Notes under the pieces: model-generated
Database searches by the model: none
What the model was told of the DNA's origin: nothing
What the model saw: the letters and a program-made list of their open reading frames with translations, nothing else
Position numbers and translations under genes: made by a program
Assembly (NCBI RefSeq): GCF_016743775.1
Contig: NZ_JAEQMY010000015.1
Location: 59,102 to 123,101 of the forward strand
DNA length: 64,000 bases
Direction of reading: 5' to 3'
DNA from: Microvirga aerilata
Lineage (GTDB): Bacteria; Pseudomonadota; Alphaproteobacteria; Rhizobiales; Beijerinckiaceae
Shown: in pieces, positions 53,085 through 62,117 of the stretch
Layout: each line of letters starts with the position of its first letter
How positions within the stretch are numbered: the stretch's first letter is position 1

Positions 53085-54044
53085 CTATCGCGCTCGAAGG
53101 GATGCCGCCGACAGCCCCCGCTGCAGAACGATGAATGCAAACAGAAGGGCGCCGATGGCGATCTTAGTCCACCAGGAGCTCAGCGTCCCCTCGAATGTAA
53201 TATATGTCTGAATCAAGCCCTGGATAAGCACGCCCACAAGAGTGCCGATGATCGTTCCATAGCCGCCCGTGAGCAACGTGCCGCCGATGACCACCGCCGC
53301 GATCGTATCGAGCTCGACACCGGTCGCGGCCAGGGAGTAACCTGCCGAAGTGTAGAAGGAGAAGACAATCCCGGCGAGCGCCGCCAGAAAGCTCGATAGC
53401 ATGTAGATCCTGATTGTGGTCTTACCCACCGGAACCCCCATGAGCTCCGCCGAGGCCCGATTGCCTCCGAGCGCATAAACATTGGCGCCAAACCGGGTGT
53501 AGTGCGCCAGAACGATGCCGGCCCCAAAGGTCGCGAGCATGATCATGGCGATGAATGTCAGCCGGCCGCCGCCCGGCAGGGAGACGGCAATGTCCGTGAT
53601 TTGGCCATAGGCCGGGGCGTTGATCGGGATCGAATCCGTGGTGAGCACGAAGCACAGGCCGCGGGCCAGAAACATGCCGGCCAATGTCACGATGAAGGCG
53701 GGGATCTGGAAGGTATGGATCAGGAGCCCCATGCCTGCCCCGAACAAGGCTGCGATGCCGAGGACGAGGAGGAAGGCCAGATAAGGGTTGAGGCCGTACC
53801 GCTCGATGGCAACTGCTAGGAAGACGCCCGTGAAGGCAATCACCGAGCCGACCGACAGGTCGATGCCGCCGGACAGGATTACAAAGGTCATGCCGACCGC
53901 GACAATGCCCAGGAATGCATTGTCGGTCAAAAGATTGCCGATCACGCGCGTCGACGCGAAGCTCGGAAACTGCGCCAGGCAGATCAGATAGCCCACGATG
54001 AAAACGGCAAGCGTGATCAGAACCGGAAGGTGGCGCCGCGTCAT
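53085..54044 (-). CDS. yjfF: furanose-type sugar ABC importer permease YjfF
   Basis: 319 residues from the ATG at 54044, overlapping the ytfT stop (ATGA) with GGAGG 8 bases upstream; 54059 is an alternative. About eight to ten transmembrane helices, with NAFLGIVAVGMTFVILSGGIDLSVGSVIAFTGVFLA and TGVELDTIAAVVIGGTLLTGGYGTIIGTLVGVLIQGLIQTY. It is the second permease of the YtfQRT-YjfF transporter, which in E. coli imports galactofuranose. Confidence 0.91.
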   Translation of the reverse strand: MTRRHLPVLITLAVFIVGYLICLAQFPSFASTRVIGNLLTDNAFLGIVAVGMTFVILSGGIDLSVGSVIAFTGVFLAVAIERYGLNPYLAFLLVLGIAALFGAGMGLLIHTFQIPAFIVTLAGMFLARGLCFVLTTDSIPINAPAYGQITDIAVSLPGGGRLTFIAMIMLATFGAGIVLAHYTRFGANVYALGGNRASAELMGVPVGKTTIRIYMLSSFLAALAGIVFSFYTSAGYSLAATGVELDTIAAVVIGGTLLTGGYGTIIGTLVGVLIQGLIQTYITFEGTLSSWWTKIAIGALLFAFIVLQRGLSAASLRAR

Positions 54045-55045
54045 GCCTTTTTCCTCCAAACGGCACGAACCGCCGACAGAACGGGCGATTGGGCGAGAAG
54101 CACGGCCAGCACCACGATGGCTTTCACAATGAGGTTATACTCGGGCTGGAAGCCGCTGAGCAGGATGCCCGTGTTCATGGCCTGGATGATCAGGGCACCT
54201 ACCACTGACAATCCAAGGCTGAAGCGCCCGCCGAACAGGGATGTGCCGCCGATGACCACCGCCAGAATGGCGTCGAGCTCGAGCCAGAGGCCGGCATTGT
54301 TGGCGTCGGCTCCTCGGATGTCCGCCGTCACGATAAGGCCGGCAACAGCCGCACACAGGCTGCACCACATATAGACCGCAATGGTCACGGCCTTCGTGCC
54401 GATACCCGCATAGGCGCTGGAGCGCACATTGGCCCCGATGGCTTCGATGAACAAGCCGAGGGCCGTGTATCGGACCACCAGATGCGTGACGAGCAAGACG
54501 ATGAGGGCGATCACCACCGGCATCGGCAGCATCAGGAAGGAGCCGCCGCCGATGGCCGCGAAGCCCTCGCTCACGAAGGTGATGATCTGGCCTTCCGTAA
54601 TCAGCTGCGCGAATCCGCGCCCTGCCACCATCAGGATCAGGGTTGCAACAAAGGGCTGAATCTCGAGCACCGCGACAAGGAATCCGTTCCACAGGCCGCA
54701 CACCAGACCAACGCCGGCGGCAGCCGCAAAGGCCGTGGGCAGCGGGTAGCCCTGCGCCGTCAAGGTGGCGGCCGTCGCGCCGGCAATCGCCATCACGGCA
54801 CCAACTGACAGGTCAATGCCGCGGGTGGCGATGACGAGCGTCATGCCCAACGCCAGGATGGCGACCGGCGCACCTCGGTTGAGCACATCGATCAGGCTGC
54901 CGAAGAGGCGTCCGTCCTGGAGGCGCAGCGCGAAAAAATCCCGGAAGACGAGCCAGTTGACGAGAAAGACGATCAGAAGCGCCGCAACCTGCGGAAGCCC
55001 CTTGGGAAGCACGCGGGGAGCGCCCGCCTGTACGACGCTGCTCAT
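54041..55045 (-). CDS. ytfT: furanose-type sugar ABC importer permease YtfT
   Basis: 334 residues, hydrophobic throughout. BPD_transp_2 motifs: GAPVAILALGMTLVIATRGIDLSVGAVMAIAGATAATL and LWLELDAILAVVIGGTSLFGGRFSLGLSVVGALIIQAMNTGILL. It pairs with YjfF as the heterodimeric channel. The ytfR stop directly abuts its start codon at 55045/55046, and its own stop overlaps yjfF. Confidence 0.91.
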   Translation of the reverse strand: MSSVVQAGAPRVLPKGLPQVAALLIVFLVNWLVFRDFFALRLQDGRLFGSLIDVLNRGAPVAILALGMTLVIATRGIDLSVGAVMAIAGATAATLTAQGYPLPTAFAAAAGVGLVCGLWNGFLVAVLEIQPFVATLILMVAGRGFAQLITEGQIITFVSEGFAAIGGGSFLMLPMPVVIALIVLLVTHLVVRYTALGLFIEAIGANVRSSAYAGIGTKAVTIAVYMWCSLCAAVAGLIVTADIRGADANNAGLWLELDAILAVVIGGTSLFGGRFSLGLSVVGALIIQAMNTGILLSGFQPEYNLIVKAIVVLAVLLAQSPVLSAVRAVWRKKA

Positions 55046-56554
55046 TCAGTGGCTCGCGATGGTTGTCATGATGGTATCGGCGCTCACGTCCGAGCCGGAC
55101 AGCTCGCGCACATGCTGGCGGTCCCGCAGCACAACCACGCGGTCGCTGTAGGACGCGATCTCTTCCAGCTCCGACGAGATGACGAGGAGCGCAAGCCCGT
55201 CCTCGCACAGGCGCTCGATCAGGCGGATGATCTCGGCATGCGCGCCGACATCGATGCCGCGCGTCGGCTCATCGAGAATCAGGAAGCGCGGCTCGGTGGC
55301 GAGCCAGCGGGCCAGGAGCGCCTTCTGCTGGTTGCCGCCGGAGAGAAGACCAATGGGCTTTTCCGCGTCGGGGGTACGAATATCGAGAAGCTTGATGAAG
55401 CGGTTGGCGATCTCATCCTGCTTGCTCCTTGGCAGAGGCTGAAGCCACCCGCGCTGCGCCTGCAGGGCCAGGATGATGTTCTCGCGAATGGATAATTCCG
55501 CGACGATGCCTTCCGTCTTGCGGTCCTCCGGGGTGAAGCCGAACCGCAGCCGGGCTGCATCCCGGGGCGAGGCGATCCGCACGGGCTTGCCATCGACAAA
55601 GGCTTGCCCACTGTCCGCCCTCTCAATGCCGAAAATGAGCTTTGCCGTTTCCGTCCGCCCGGAGCCGAGAAGGCCCGCAAGCCCCACGACCTCGCCGGAA
55701 CGAACCGCGAGATCGAACGGCTCCACGAGACGCTTCTTGCCATAGGCCTTGAATGCGACGAGCGGCTCTCCGGTGACAGCGGTGCAGTGGTTGCGATGAA
55801 GGGCTTCGGCTGCAAGCTCCCGCCCCAGCATCATGGACACGAGCTCGATCCGCGGCAGATCCACAATGGGGCGGGAGCCCACGAGGCGCCCGTTGCGCAG
55901 GACCGTGATCCGGTCGCACAAGGCATAGACCTGATCAAGAAAATGCGTGACGAACACGATGCCGATGCCGCGGCTCTTCAGGCGCTGGAGAATGCCGAAG
56001 AGGGTTTCCACTTCCTGCGCATCGAGGCTTGCGGTGGGCTCGTCGAGAATGAGCACCTTGGCCGAAAGATCGACCGCGCGTGCAATGGCGATGATCTGCT
56101 GCACAGCGACGGAGAAGCTGCCCAGAGGATCGGCGACATCGATATCGAGGCCGTAACCTGCGAGAAGATCCGATGCCCGGCGGCGCATCTCGCCCGTGCG
56201 GACGAGACCGAAACGATGCGGCTGGCGTCCGATGAAGAGATTCTCCGCAACCGACAGATTCGGCAGCAGGTTCACCTCTTGGTACACGGTCCCGATCCCG
56301 AGGGAGAGAGCATCGGCAGGATCGCGGGCCGCGATCTCCTGTGCGTCGAGACGGATGGTGCCGGCATCGCGCCGGAACACGCCAGTCAGCACCTTGATCA
56401 GGGTCGACTTGCCGGCGCCGTTTTCCCCGAGCAGGCCGTGGATCTCTCCCGCATGCAGGGTAAAGTCCACGTGGTCGAGCGCCTGCACGCCTGGGAAGCC
56501 CTTCGTGAGACCTCGGATCTCAAGAAGTTGAGCTCGTTCTGTTGCTGGCTGCAT
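55046..56554 (-). CDS. ytfR: furanose-type sugar ABC importer ATPase YtfR (double NBD)
   Basis: 502 residues. First cassette: [20 protein letters not shown] and [39 protein letters not shown]. Second cassette from about 255: GLAGLLGSGRTETAKLIFG (degenerate Walker A) and [40 protein letters not shown]. It lies 79 bases after ytfQ and drives the transporter. Confidence 0.92.
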   Translation of the reverse strand: MQPATERAQLLEIRGLTKGFPGVQALDHVDFTLHAGEIHGLLGENGAGKSTLIKVLTGVFRRDAGTIRLDAQEIAARDPADALSLGIGTVYQEVNLLPNLSVAENLFIGRQPHRFGLVRTGEMRRRASDLLAGYGLDIDVADPLGSFSVAVQQIIAIARAVDLSAKVLILDEPTASLDAQEVETLFGILQRLKSRGIGIVFVTHFLDQVYALCDRITVLRNGRLVGSRPIVDLPRIELVSMMLGRELAAEALHRNHCTAVTGEPLVAFKAYGKKRLVEPFDLAVRSGEVVGLAGLLGSGRTETAKLIFGIERADSGQAFVDGKPVRIASPRDAARLRFGFTPEDRKTEGIVAELSIRENIILALQAQRGWLQPLPRSKQDEIANRFIKLLDIRTPDAEKPIGLLSGGNQQKALLARWLATEPRFLILDEPTRGIDVGAHAEIIRLIERLCEDGLALLVISSELEEIASYSDRVVVLRDRQHVRELSGSDVSADTIMTTIASH

Positions 56555-56633
56555 CCATTCCTCGACAGCTCATGGGCAAAACCGGCGGCCTTCGAGGCAG
56601 CAGGCGGGTGCCGCCTGCTGCCGACGCCTGGGC

Positions 56634-57596
56634 TCAGTAGAGTTCCTTGCGCTTGTCGTACTCGGCCTTCGCGGTCTCGGGCGTGTAGACCTTGGACTCC
56701 GTCTGGATCCACTTCGGCGGCTGCTTGCCGTCCTTCTTGAAGGCCATGAGCGCATCGAGGGCAGGACCCGCCATGTTGGGGGTCAGCTCGACCGTGACGT
56801 TGGCTTCACCATCGGCCATGGCCTTGAAGATGTCCGGCACGGCGTCGATGGAGACGATCTTGATGTCCTTGCCGGGCTTCAAGCCTGCTTCCTTGATGGC
56901 CTGAATGGCGCCGATCGCCATGTCGTCGTTGTGGGCGTAGACGGCGCAGATGTTCTTGCCGCCGCCTTCAGCCTTGATGAAGCTCTCCATCACCTCTTTG
57001 CCCTTGGTGCGGGTGAAGTCACCGGACTGGGTGCGGACGATCTTCATGCCGGGATTGGCGGCAACCACCTGATCGAAGCCCTTCTTGCGGTTGATTGCCG
57101 GGCTTGAGCCGACGGTGCCCTGCAGCTCGACCACGTTGCACTTGCCGCCCGTCTCCTTGGCCAGCCACTCGCCGGCGACCTTGCCCTCATACACGGTGTC
57201 GGAGGTCACGGCGGTGAGGTAGAGCGACTCGTCCTTCGTTTCGATGGAGCGGTCCAGCAGCACTACCGGGATCTTGGCATCCTTGGCTTCCTTCAGCACC
57301 GAGTCCCAACCGGTGGATACGACGGGAGCGATGAAGATCGCATCGACACCCTGGGCAATGAAGGAGCGAACGGCGCGGATCTGATTTTCCTGCTTCTGCT
57401 GCGCATCGGAGATCTTGAGGTCCACGCCCCGCTTCTCGGCTTCGATCTTCGAGACTTTGGTCTCGGCAGCGCGCCAGCCGGACTCCGACCCGACCTGCGA
57501 GAAGCCGATCGTCATTTTGCTCTGGGCGTAGGCGGCACCCGATGACAGCATCAGAGCGGCCATGCCGATTGTCGTCAGAAGATGACGGGCTTTCAT
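56634..57596 (-). CDS. ytfQ: periplasmic sugar-binding protein YtfQ family
   Basis: 320 residues from the ATG at 57596, after GGGAGAAAA; the frame is open further without a signal-like start. Signal peptide ends GAAYAQ. The mature protein is YtfQ-like: GFSQVGSESGWRAAETKVSKIEAEKRGVDLKISDAQQKQENQIRAVRSFIAQGVDAIFIAPVV, ILLDRSIETKD-type hinge, and MAIGAIQAIKEAGLKPGKDIKIVSIDAVPDIFKAMADGE. E. coli YtfQ binds galactofuranose; here L-arabinofuranose is equally plausible given the divergent arabinonate dehydratase. Confidence 0.92.
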   Translation of the reverse strand: MKARHLLTTIGMAALMLSSGAAYAQSKMTIGFSQVGSESGWRAAETKVSKIEAEKRGVDLKISDAQQKQENQIRAVRSFIAQGVDAIFIAPVVSTGWDSVLKEAKDAKIPVVLLDRSIETKDESLYLTAVTSDTVYEGKVAGEWLAKETGGKCNVVELQGTVGSSPAINRKKGFDQVVAANPGMKIVRTQSGDFTRTKGKEVMESFIKAEGGGKNICAVYAHNDDMAIGAIQAIKEAGLKPGKDIKIVSIDAVPDIFKAMADGEANVTVELTPNMAGPALDALMAFKKDGKQPPKWIQTESKVYTPETAKAEYDKRKELY

Positions 57597-57650
57597 GCGT
57601 TTTCTCCCTGGATTTTCGTTGCTCTTCGACTTTAGCAGCCTTAACAGCTG

Positions 57651-57670
57651 ACTATTAGTACTATTATATG
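57651..57670. promoter_or_regulatory. shared operator candidate in the ytfQ / arabinonate dehydratase gap
   Basis: The core TAGTACTATTATA (57656-57668) lies in an imperfect palindrome (ATTAGTACTATT). On the minus strand a perfect TATAAT -10 (57668-57663) falls inside it, so a bound repressor would block ytfQ transcription. It matches the motif at 52230-52242 upstream of chvE. Confidence 0.5.
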
Positions 57671-57759
57671 AATCGAACTCAGCGCCTATTCGACCAAAGT
57701 CCCGGCTCAAGGAGCCGAACCGGAAAAGCGCCATACAATATCAAAGGCAAGCCACGGAT

Positions 57760-59493
57760 ATGAGCGACAACGAAAAGCGCCCTCTGCGCAGCCAAGCCTG
57801 GTTCGGGCGCCAGGACAAAATGGGGTTCTATTACCGCTCATTCCTCAAAAACAGCGGCTTTCCCCAGGACCAGTTCGACGGCCGCCCCGTCATCGGCATC
57901 TGCAACACCTGGTCCGAGCTCACCCCTTGCAACGCTCACTTCCGTACCCTGGCTGAGCACGTGAAGTACGGCGTACTCGATGCCGGTGGCTTCCCCTTGG
58001 AGTTCCCTGTCTCATCCCTCGGCGAAGTGACCATGCGGCCGACCGCCATGTTGTTTCGCAATCTCGCGGCCATGGACGTGGAGGAGGCCATTCGCGCTCA
58101 CCCGCTCGACGGCGTCGTGCTTCTCATGGGCTGCGACAAGACCACCCCTGCCCTCCTGATGGGTGCGGCCTCGGCCGATCTTCCCACCATTGGCGTCTCG
58201 GGCGGCCCTCAGCTGCGCGGCGTTTACCGCGGCCAGATGATTGGATCCGGAACCAACATCATTTCCATGAGCGAGCAGCTTCGCGCGGGCGAGGTAACCC
58301 TGCAGGAGTTCCATGAGGCGGAAGCCGGCATGAACCGCTCGGCGGGTCACTGCATGACCATGGGCACCGGCTCCACCATGGCCTCCATGGTCGAAGCGCT
58401 GGGCGTCGGCCTGCCTGAGAATGCCGCCATTCCGGCAAGCGATGCCCGCCGCAACCAGCTGGCCCGCATGTCCGGGCGGCGCATCGTCGAGATGGTGCAC
58501 GAAGACCTGGTGCTCTCGAAGATCATGACGCGCGAAGCATTCGATAACGCCATCCGCACGCTCGCGGCCATCGGCGGGTCCACCAATGCGGTTGTTCATC
58601 TTCTGGCGATTGCCGGCCGCATGGGTATCGACGTCACCCTCGACGACTTCGACCGTCTTGGACGTGATATCCATTGCCTGGTCGATCTCATGCCGTCCGG
58701 CCGGTTCCTGATGGAGGACTTCTACTATGCGGGAGGTCTGCCGGTGGTTCTGCGCACCCTCGGTGAGCGCGGACTGCTGCACAAGGATGCGCTGACCGTG
58801 AACGGCAAGCCCATCTGGGAGAACGTCAAGGACGCGCCGTGCTGGAACCGGGAGGTCATCACCTCCTTCGAGGAGCCTTTCAAGCCCGAGGCCGGCATTG
58901 CGATCCTCAAGGGCAACCTCGCCCCCAACGGCGCGGTCATCAAGCCGTCCGCCGCCTCGCCCGAGCTCATGCGGCATACAGGCCGGGCGGTGGTGTTCGA
59001 GACCATCGAGGACCTCCACCACCGCATCGACGACGAAGATCTCGACATCGACGAGACCTGCATCATGGTGCTCAAGAACTGCGGCCCGAAGGGTTATCCT
59101 GGCATGGCGGAGGTGGGCAACATGCCGCTGCCGCACAAGCTGCTCCGGAAGGGCATCCGTGACATGATCCGCATTTCGGATGCACGCATGTCGGGCACAG
59201 CCTATGGCACGGTGGTGCTGCATGTGGCGCCCGAGGCTGCGGCAGGCGGACCGCTGGCGCTGGTCGAGAGCGGCGATCTGATCACGCTTGATGTTGCAGC
59301 CCGCAGCCTGCATCTTCATGTGGACGCTGCGGAGATGGAGCGCAGGCGTGCCGCCTGGGTGGCGCTGGAGCCGCATGCAACCCGCGGCTGGGCGAAGCTC
59401 TATGTCGATCACGTTCTGCAAGCAGACAAAGGTGTCGATCTGGACTTTCTTGTTGGACGGACAGGATCGCCCGTTCCTCGGGACAACCACTGA
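57760..59493 (+). CDS. L-arabinonate dehydratase (IlvD/Edd family)
   Basis: 577 residues. IlvD/Edd Fe-S dehydratase: three Cys that can bind the cluster in GICNTWSELTPCN, LLMGCDKTTPALLMG and AGHCMTMGTGSTMA, and the C-terminal SDARMSGTAYGTVVLHVAPEAAAGG. The subtype with GPQLRGVYRGQMIGSGTNIISM is that of L-arabinonate and related sugar-acid dehydratases, not dihydroxyacid dehydratase. It converts L-arabinonate to 2-keto-3-deoxy-L-arabinonate in the non-phosphorylative pathway. D-galactonate or D-fuconate activity is possible. It is divergent from ytfQ. Confidence 0.88.
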   Translation: MSDNEKRPLRSQAWFGRQDKMGFYYRSFLKNSGFPQDQFDGRPVIGICNTWSELTPCNAHFRTLAEHVKYGVLDAGGFPLEFPVSSLGEVTMRPTAMLFRNLAAMDVEEAIRAHPLDGVVLLMGCDKTTPALLMGAASADLPTIGVSGGPQLRGVYRGQMIGSGTNIISMSEQLRAGEVTLQEFHEAEAGMNRSAGHCMTMGTGSTMASMVEALGVGLPENAAIPASDARRNQLARMSGRRIVEMVHEDLVLSKIMTREAFDNAIRTLAAIGGSTNAVVHLLAIAGRMGIDVTLDDFDRLGRDIHCLVDLMPSGRFLMEDFYYAGGLPVVLRTLGERGLLHKDALTVNGKPIWENVKDAPCWNREVITSFEEPFKPEAGIAILKGNLAPNGAVIKPSAASPELMRHTGRAVVFETIEDLHHRIDDEDLDIDETCIMVLKNCGPKGYPGMAEVGNMPLPHKLLRKGIRDMIRISDARMSGTAYGTVVLHVAPEAAAGGPLALVESGDLITLDVAARSLHLHVDAAEMERRRAAWVALEPHATRGWAKLYVDHVLQADKGVDLDFLVGRTGSPVPRDNH

Positions 59494-59525
59494 ACACGAC
59501 ACCATAGCTAACGAAGGGAGAAACC

Positions 59526-60464
59526 ATGTCTTTGTCCGGCAGGAGTTCCACGCGCCCCTATCGCGGCGTATTCCCGGTCGCCCCGACCATCTTCCACGAG
59601 AACGGCCAGCTCGATCTCGAAGGACAGAAGCGCGCCATCGACTTCATGATCGATGCAGGGTCCGACGGCATCTGCATTCTGGCAAACTTCTCCGAGCAGT
59701 TCGTGCTGAGCGATGAAGAGCGCGAGACCGTGATGAACGCGGTTCTTGAGCACGTCGCCGGGCGCGTTCCGATCATCGTCACCACCAGTCACTTTTCGTC
59801 GGACATCTGCGCCGAGCGCAGCCGGCGCGCGCAGGACGCCGGCGCCGCGATGGTCATGATCATGCCGCCCTTCTATGGCGCGACCCTGCGGGTTTCCGAG
59901 ACCGGCATCTACGACTTCTTCCGCCGGGTCTCGGACGCCATCGGCATTCCGATCATGATTCAGGACGCGCCCATGGCCGGCACGTCCCTGTCGGCGCCGT
60001 TCCTGGCCCGCATGGCAAAGGAGATCCCGAACGTCTCCTACTTCAAGATCGAAGTAGCCGGCACGGCCACCAAGCTGCGCGATCTCATCGCGCTGGGCGG
60101 GGAAACGATCGAGGGCCCCTGGGACGGTGAGGAGGCAATCACTCTTATGGCCGACCTCGATGCGGGCGCCACCTGCGCCATGACGGGCGGAGCCTATCCG
60201 GACGGCATCCGCCAGATCATCGACCCGTATTTTGCCGGCGACCGGGAGGAGGCTGCAGCCGCCTATGAGCGCTGGCTCCCTCTCATCAACTATGAAAACA
60301 GGCAGTGCGGGCTCTTGGCCGCCAAGGTGCTGATGAAGGAAGGCGGCATCATCGGATCGGACGCCGTGCGCCACCCGCTTCAGCCCCTGCATCCTGAGAC
60401 CAGAAAGGGCCTCATCGAGGTCGCCCGCCGTCTTGACCCGGCGGTGCTGCGCTGGGGGCGATAA
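59526..60464 (+). CDS. 2-keto-3-deoxy-L-arabinonate dehydratase-like (DapA/DHDPS family)
   Basis: 312 residues, TIM-barrel of the DHDPS/NAL superfamily: YRGVFPVAPTIFHENGQLDLEGQKRAIDFMIDAGSDGICILANFSEQFVLSDEER. The Schiff-base Lys is in NVSYFKIEVAG, and PIMIQDAPMAGTSLS provides the conserved Asp. It is 32 bases after the arabinonate dehydratase gene. In Azospirillum-type pathways this enzyme dehydrates 2-keto-3-deoxyarabinonate to 2-oxoglutarate semialdehyde; the alternative is aldol cleavage to pyruvate and glycolaldehyde. The FSEQF sequence is that of the dehydratase subtype as I recall it. Confidence 0.83.
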   Translation: MSLSGRSSTRPYRGVFPVAPTIFHENGQLDLEGQKRAIDFMIDAGSDGICILANFSEQFVLSDEERETVMNAVLEHVAGRVPIIVTTSHFSSDICAERSRRAQDAGAAMVMIMPPFYGATLRVSETGIYDFFRRVSDAIGIPIMIQDAPMAGTSLSAPFLARMAKEIPNVSYFKIEVAGTATKLRDLIALGGETIEGPWDGEEAITLMADLDAGATCAMTGGAYPDGIRQIIDPYFAGDREEAAAAYERWLPLINYENRQCGLLAAKVLMKEGGIIGSDAVRHPLQPLHPETRKGLIEVARRLDPAVLRWGR

Positions 60465-60510
60465 GGCGACGCTAGGCTTTCAATCTTAAGCCTACGGAGT
60501 GATCCAGTTG

Positions 60511-60550
60511 AAGCCCGGCCTGATCCGATGGAACCAGACCGGGCTTCTCT
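60511..60550 (+). terminator. terminator of the arabinonate operon
   Basis: AAGCCCGG (60511-60518) pairs with CCGGGCTT (60539-60546), with an extended CTG/CAG inside, followed by CTCTTGCTTT. Confidence 0.78.
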
Positions 60551-60753
60551 TGCTTTAGCAACTACCTGAAGTGACGGCCGCGCCGCATTCAGGTCAATGT
60601 TTATTGCTTAAGTGCGGCCTTGCAGGACAAAAAGCGACTCGAGAGTTGTGCCTGGATCCTCAAAGCTCCAACATAGCAACGGATGAGGCTGTGTCCTGAC
60701 GTATGAACACTGCGTGATTAAGCAAGCCGCCTTCCCTTTCCTAAGGAAAAATG

Positions 60754-61572
60754 ATGACCACGAAACATTTCAGCCAGACTCCGCCCGATAAGGCGAATGA
60801 GCTCTTCGACAAGCTCCTCGCCACTTCCGACAGCGCAACAAAGAGCCGTGAGCGGCTTTTCTCGGATCTGAAGGACGAGCTGCTGCTCCTTGCAGCTCTC
60901 CAGGAGCAGCACCTGTTCCCTATCCTGCAAAGGCACAACATGCAGGATCTGCTGAGTGCAGCCATCAGCGACAATCAGGAGACAAGTACGCTCCTGGACG
61001 AGCTTGAGCGTATGCCCAAGAACGGTGGCGAGTTCCTCGGCAAGGTGGCCGAGCTCAGAAAAGCCTTCCAGCGCCATATTCGCGACGACAAGAAAGAATT
61101 GCTTCCGGCTGTTCTGAAGGTGCTCAGCGATGAGGAGGCTCAGGCCGTCGTCGAGAGGGTGGAGGACGAAATGGCAAGCTTCGAGGAGATGAAGCGAGCT
61201 GAATCCACCGCACCGGCCGAGCAGGGCCAAGCACTCGGGAAGGCTCCGGAAGGTGTGGCGGACATCATGCGGGCAGGAGCGGAGAGCGCTCAGGCGGTGA
61301 CCGTTGGCGTTCAGGACCTTTCCCGCGAATGCTTCCAGATGAGCCAGCGGCGTCTGCAGATGAACCTCGACGCGTTCAGCAAGCTCGCGCAGTGCAGGTC
61401 CATTCAGGATGCCGCCAAGATCCAGATGTCGCTCCTCCAGGAGAACCTCGAGCAGACGCTCAGCAATGGCTTCCGCCTGGCGGATCTCACGGTTCGATTA
61501 GCCGAGAAGACGGCCTGGAATACTGCGCGGCAGGCCGGGAAGACCGCACAGCATTCCAGAGACTTCGCTTAA
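60754..61572 (+). CDS. hemerythrin-like (HHE) domain fused to a phasin-like domain
   Basis: 272 residues from the second Met (60754; AAGGA is 6 bases upstream). Residues about 10-140 form a helical HHE/hemerythrin-like domain: LFDKLLATSDSATKSRERLFSDLKDELLLLAALQEQHLFPIL and KVAELRKAFQRHIRDDKKELLPAVL. The iron-ligand pattern is degenerate: the usual HAxxEE is LAALQEQ, and the EHH motif is replaced, while RHIRDDKKELLP keeps its His. Residues about 160-260 are phasin-like (MRAGAESAQAVTVGVQDLSRECFQMSQRRLQMNLDAFSKLAQCRSIQDAAKIQMSLLQENLEQTLSNGF). It may place a sensor or scaffold domain on PHB granules. No neighbour supports a specific role. Confidence 0.78.
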   Translation: MTTKHFSQTPPDKANELFDKLLATSDSATKSRERLFSDLKDELLLLAALQEQHLFPILQRHNMQDLLSAAISDNQETSTLLDELERMPKNGGEFLGKVAELRKAFQRHIRDDKKELLPAVLKVLSDEEAQAVVERVEDEMASFEEMKRAESTAPAEQGQALGKAPEGVADIMRAGAESAQAVTVGVQDLSRECFQMSQRRLQMNLDAFSKLAQCRSIQDAAKIQMSLLQENLEQTLSNGFRLADLTVRLAEKTAWNTARQAGKTAQHSRDFA

Positions 61573-61603
61573 ACAAGGCGTAGCACTTCATCGGATCCCT
61601 GTA

Positions 61604-61635
61604 GGGAGCGCCGGACGAACGACTCCGGCGCTCCC
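61604..61635. terminator. hairpin downstream of the HHE-phasin gene
   Basis: GGGAGCGCCGGA (61604-61615) and TCCGGCGCTCCC (61624-61635) form a perfect 12-bp stem over 8 bases. No T-run follows, so it may be Rho-assisted or RNA-stabilising. Confidence 0.55.
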
Positions 61636-61777
61636 GAGCACACTGTCCAAAGCTACAAACCCACTCTAGGGATTTGCCGGCCCTATGGGCTGCGCCTCCT
61701 AACAATCCCACGACGGCATCCATGGACACCGGGCTCGCGACCCTTATATCTGGGGCATCCCCAGAGCGGTCCGTTCC

Positions 61778-62023
61778 ATGCCCGACACCGACAAGCAATC
61801 TGAAGCCGACCTCGAAGACCTCGAACAGGAAAACCGCGTCAATTTTCGCGATTATCCAAGCTCCGCCCTCGTCGTGTTCGCAGCCCTGAGTTCAGGGGTG
61901 GGTTGGATGCTGTACAAGTGGATGGGCCGGAAACGCAAGGCTCAGAGCACAGCTTCCGGCCAAGCGGAGGCTGTTGATAACCTTACACGCAACACGAAGC
62001 CTTCACCGGAAGACGGTGCCTGA
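61778..62023 (+). CDS. small single-span membrane protein
   Basis: 81 residues. An acidic N-terminus (MPDTDKQSEADLEDLEQENRVNFRDYP) leads to one transmembrane helix (SSALVVFAALSSGVGWMLYKWM, about 28-49), then a basic and polar tail (GRKRKAQST). The positive-inside rule puts the C-terminus in the cytoplasm. No family recognised. No strong ribosome-binding site. Confidence 0.62.
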   Translation: MPDTDKQSEADLEDLEQENRVNFRDYPSSALVVFAALSSGVGWMLYKWMGRKRKAQSTASGQAEAVDNLTRNTKPSPEDGA

Positions 62024-62117
62024 ACTGGAGACGATACCGTCTGGCTCCTACGTGCTGCAGCACACCGCCGACCCGTCTGTCCTGTCATAAAGTCAACAGC
62101 ATCGGCAGGAGGCTCCC

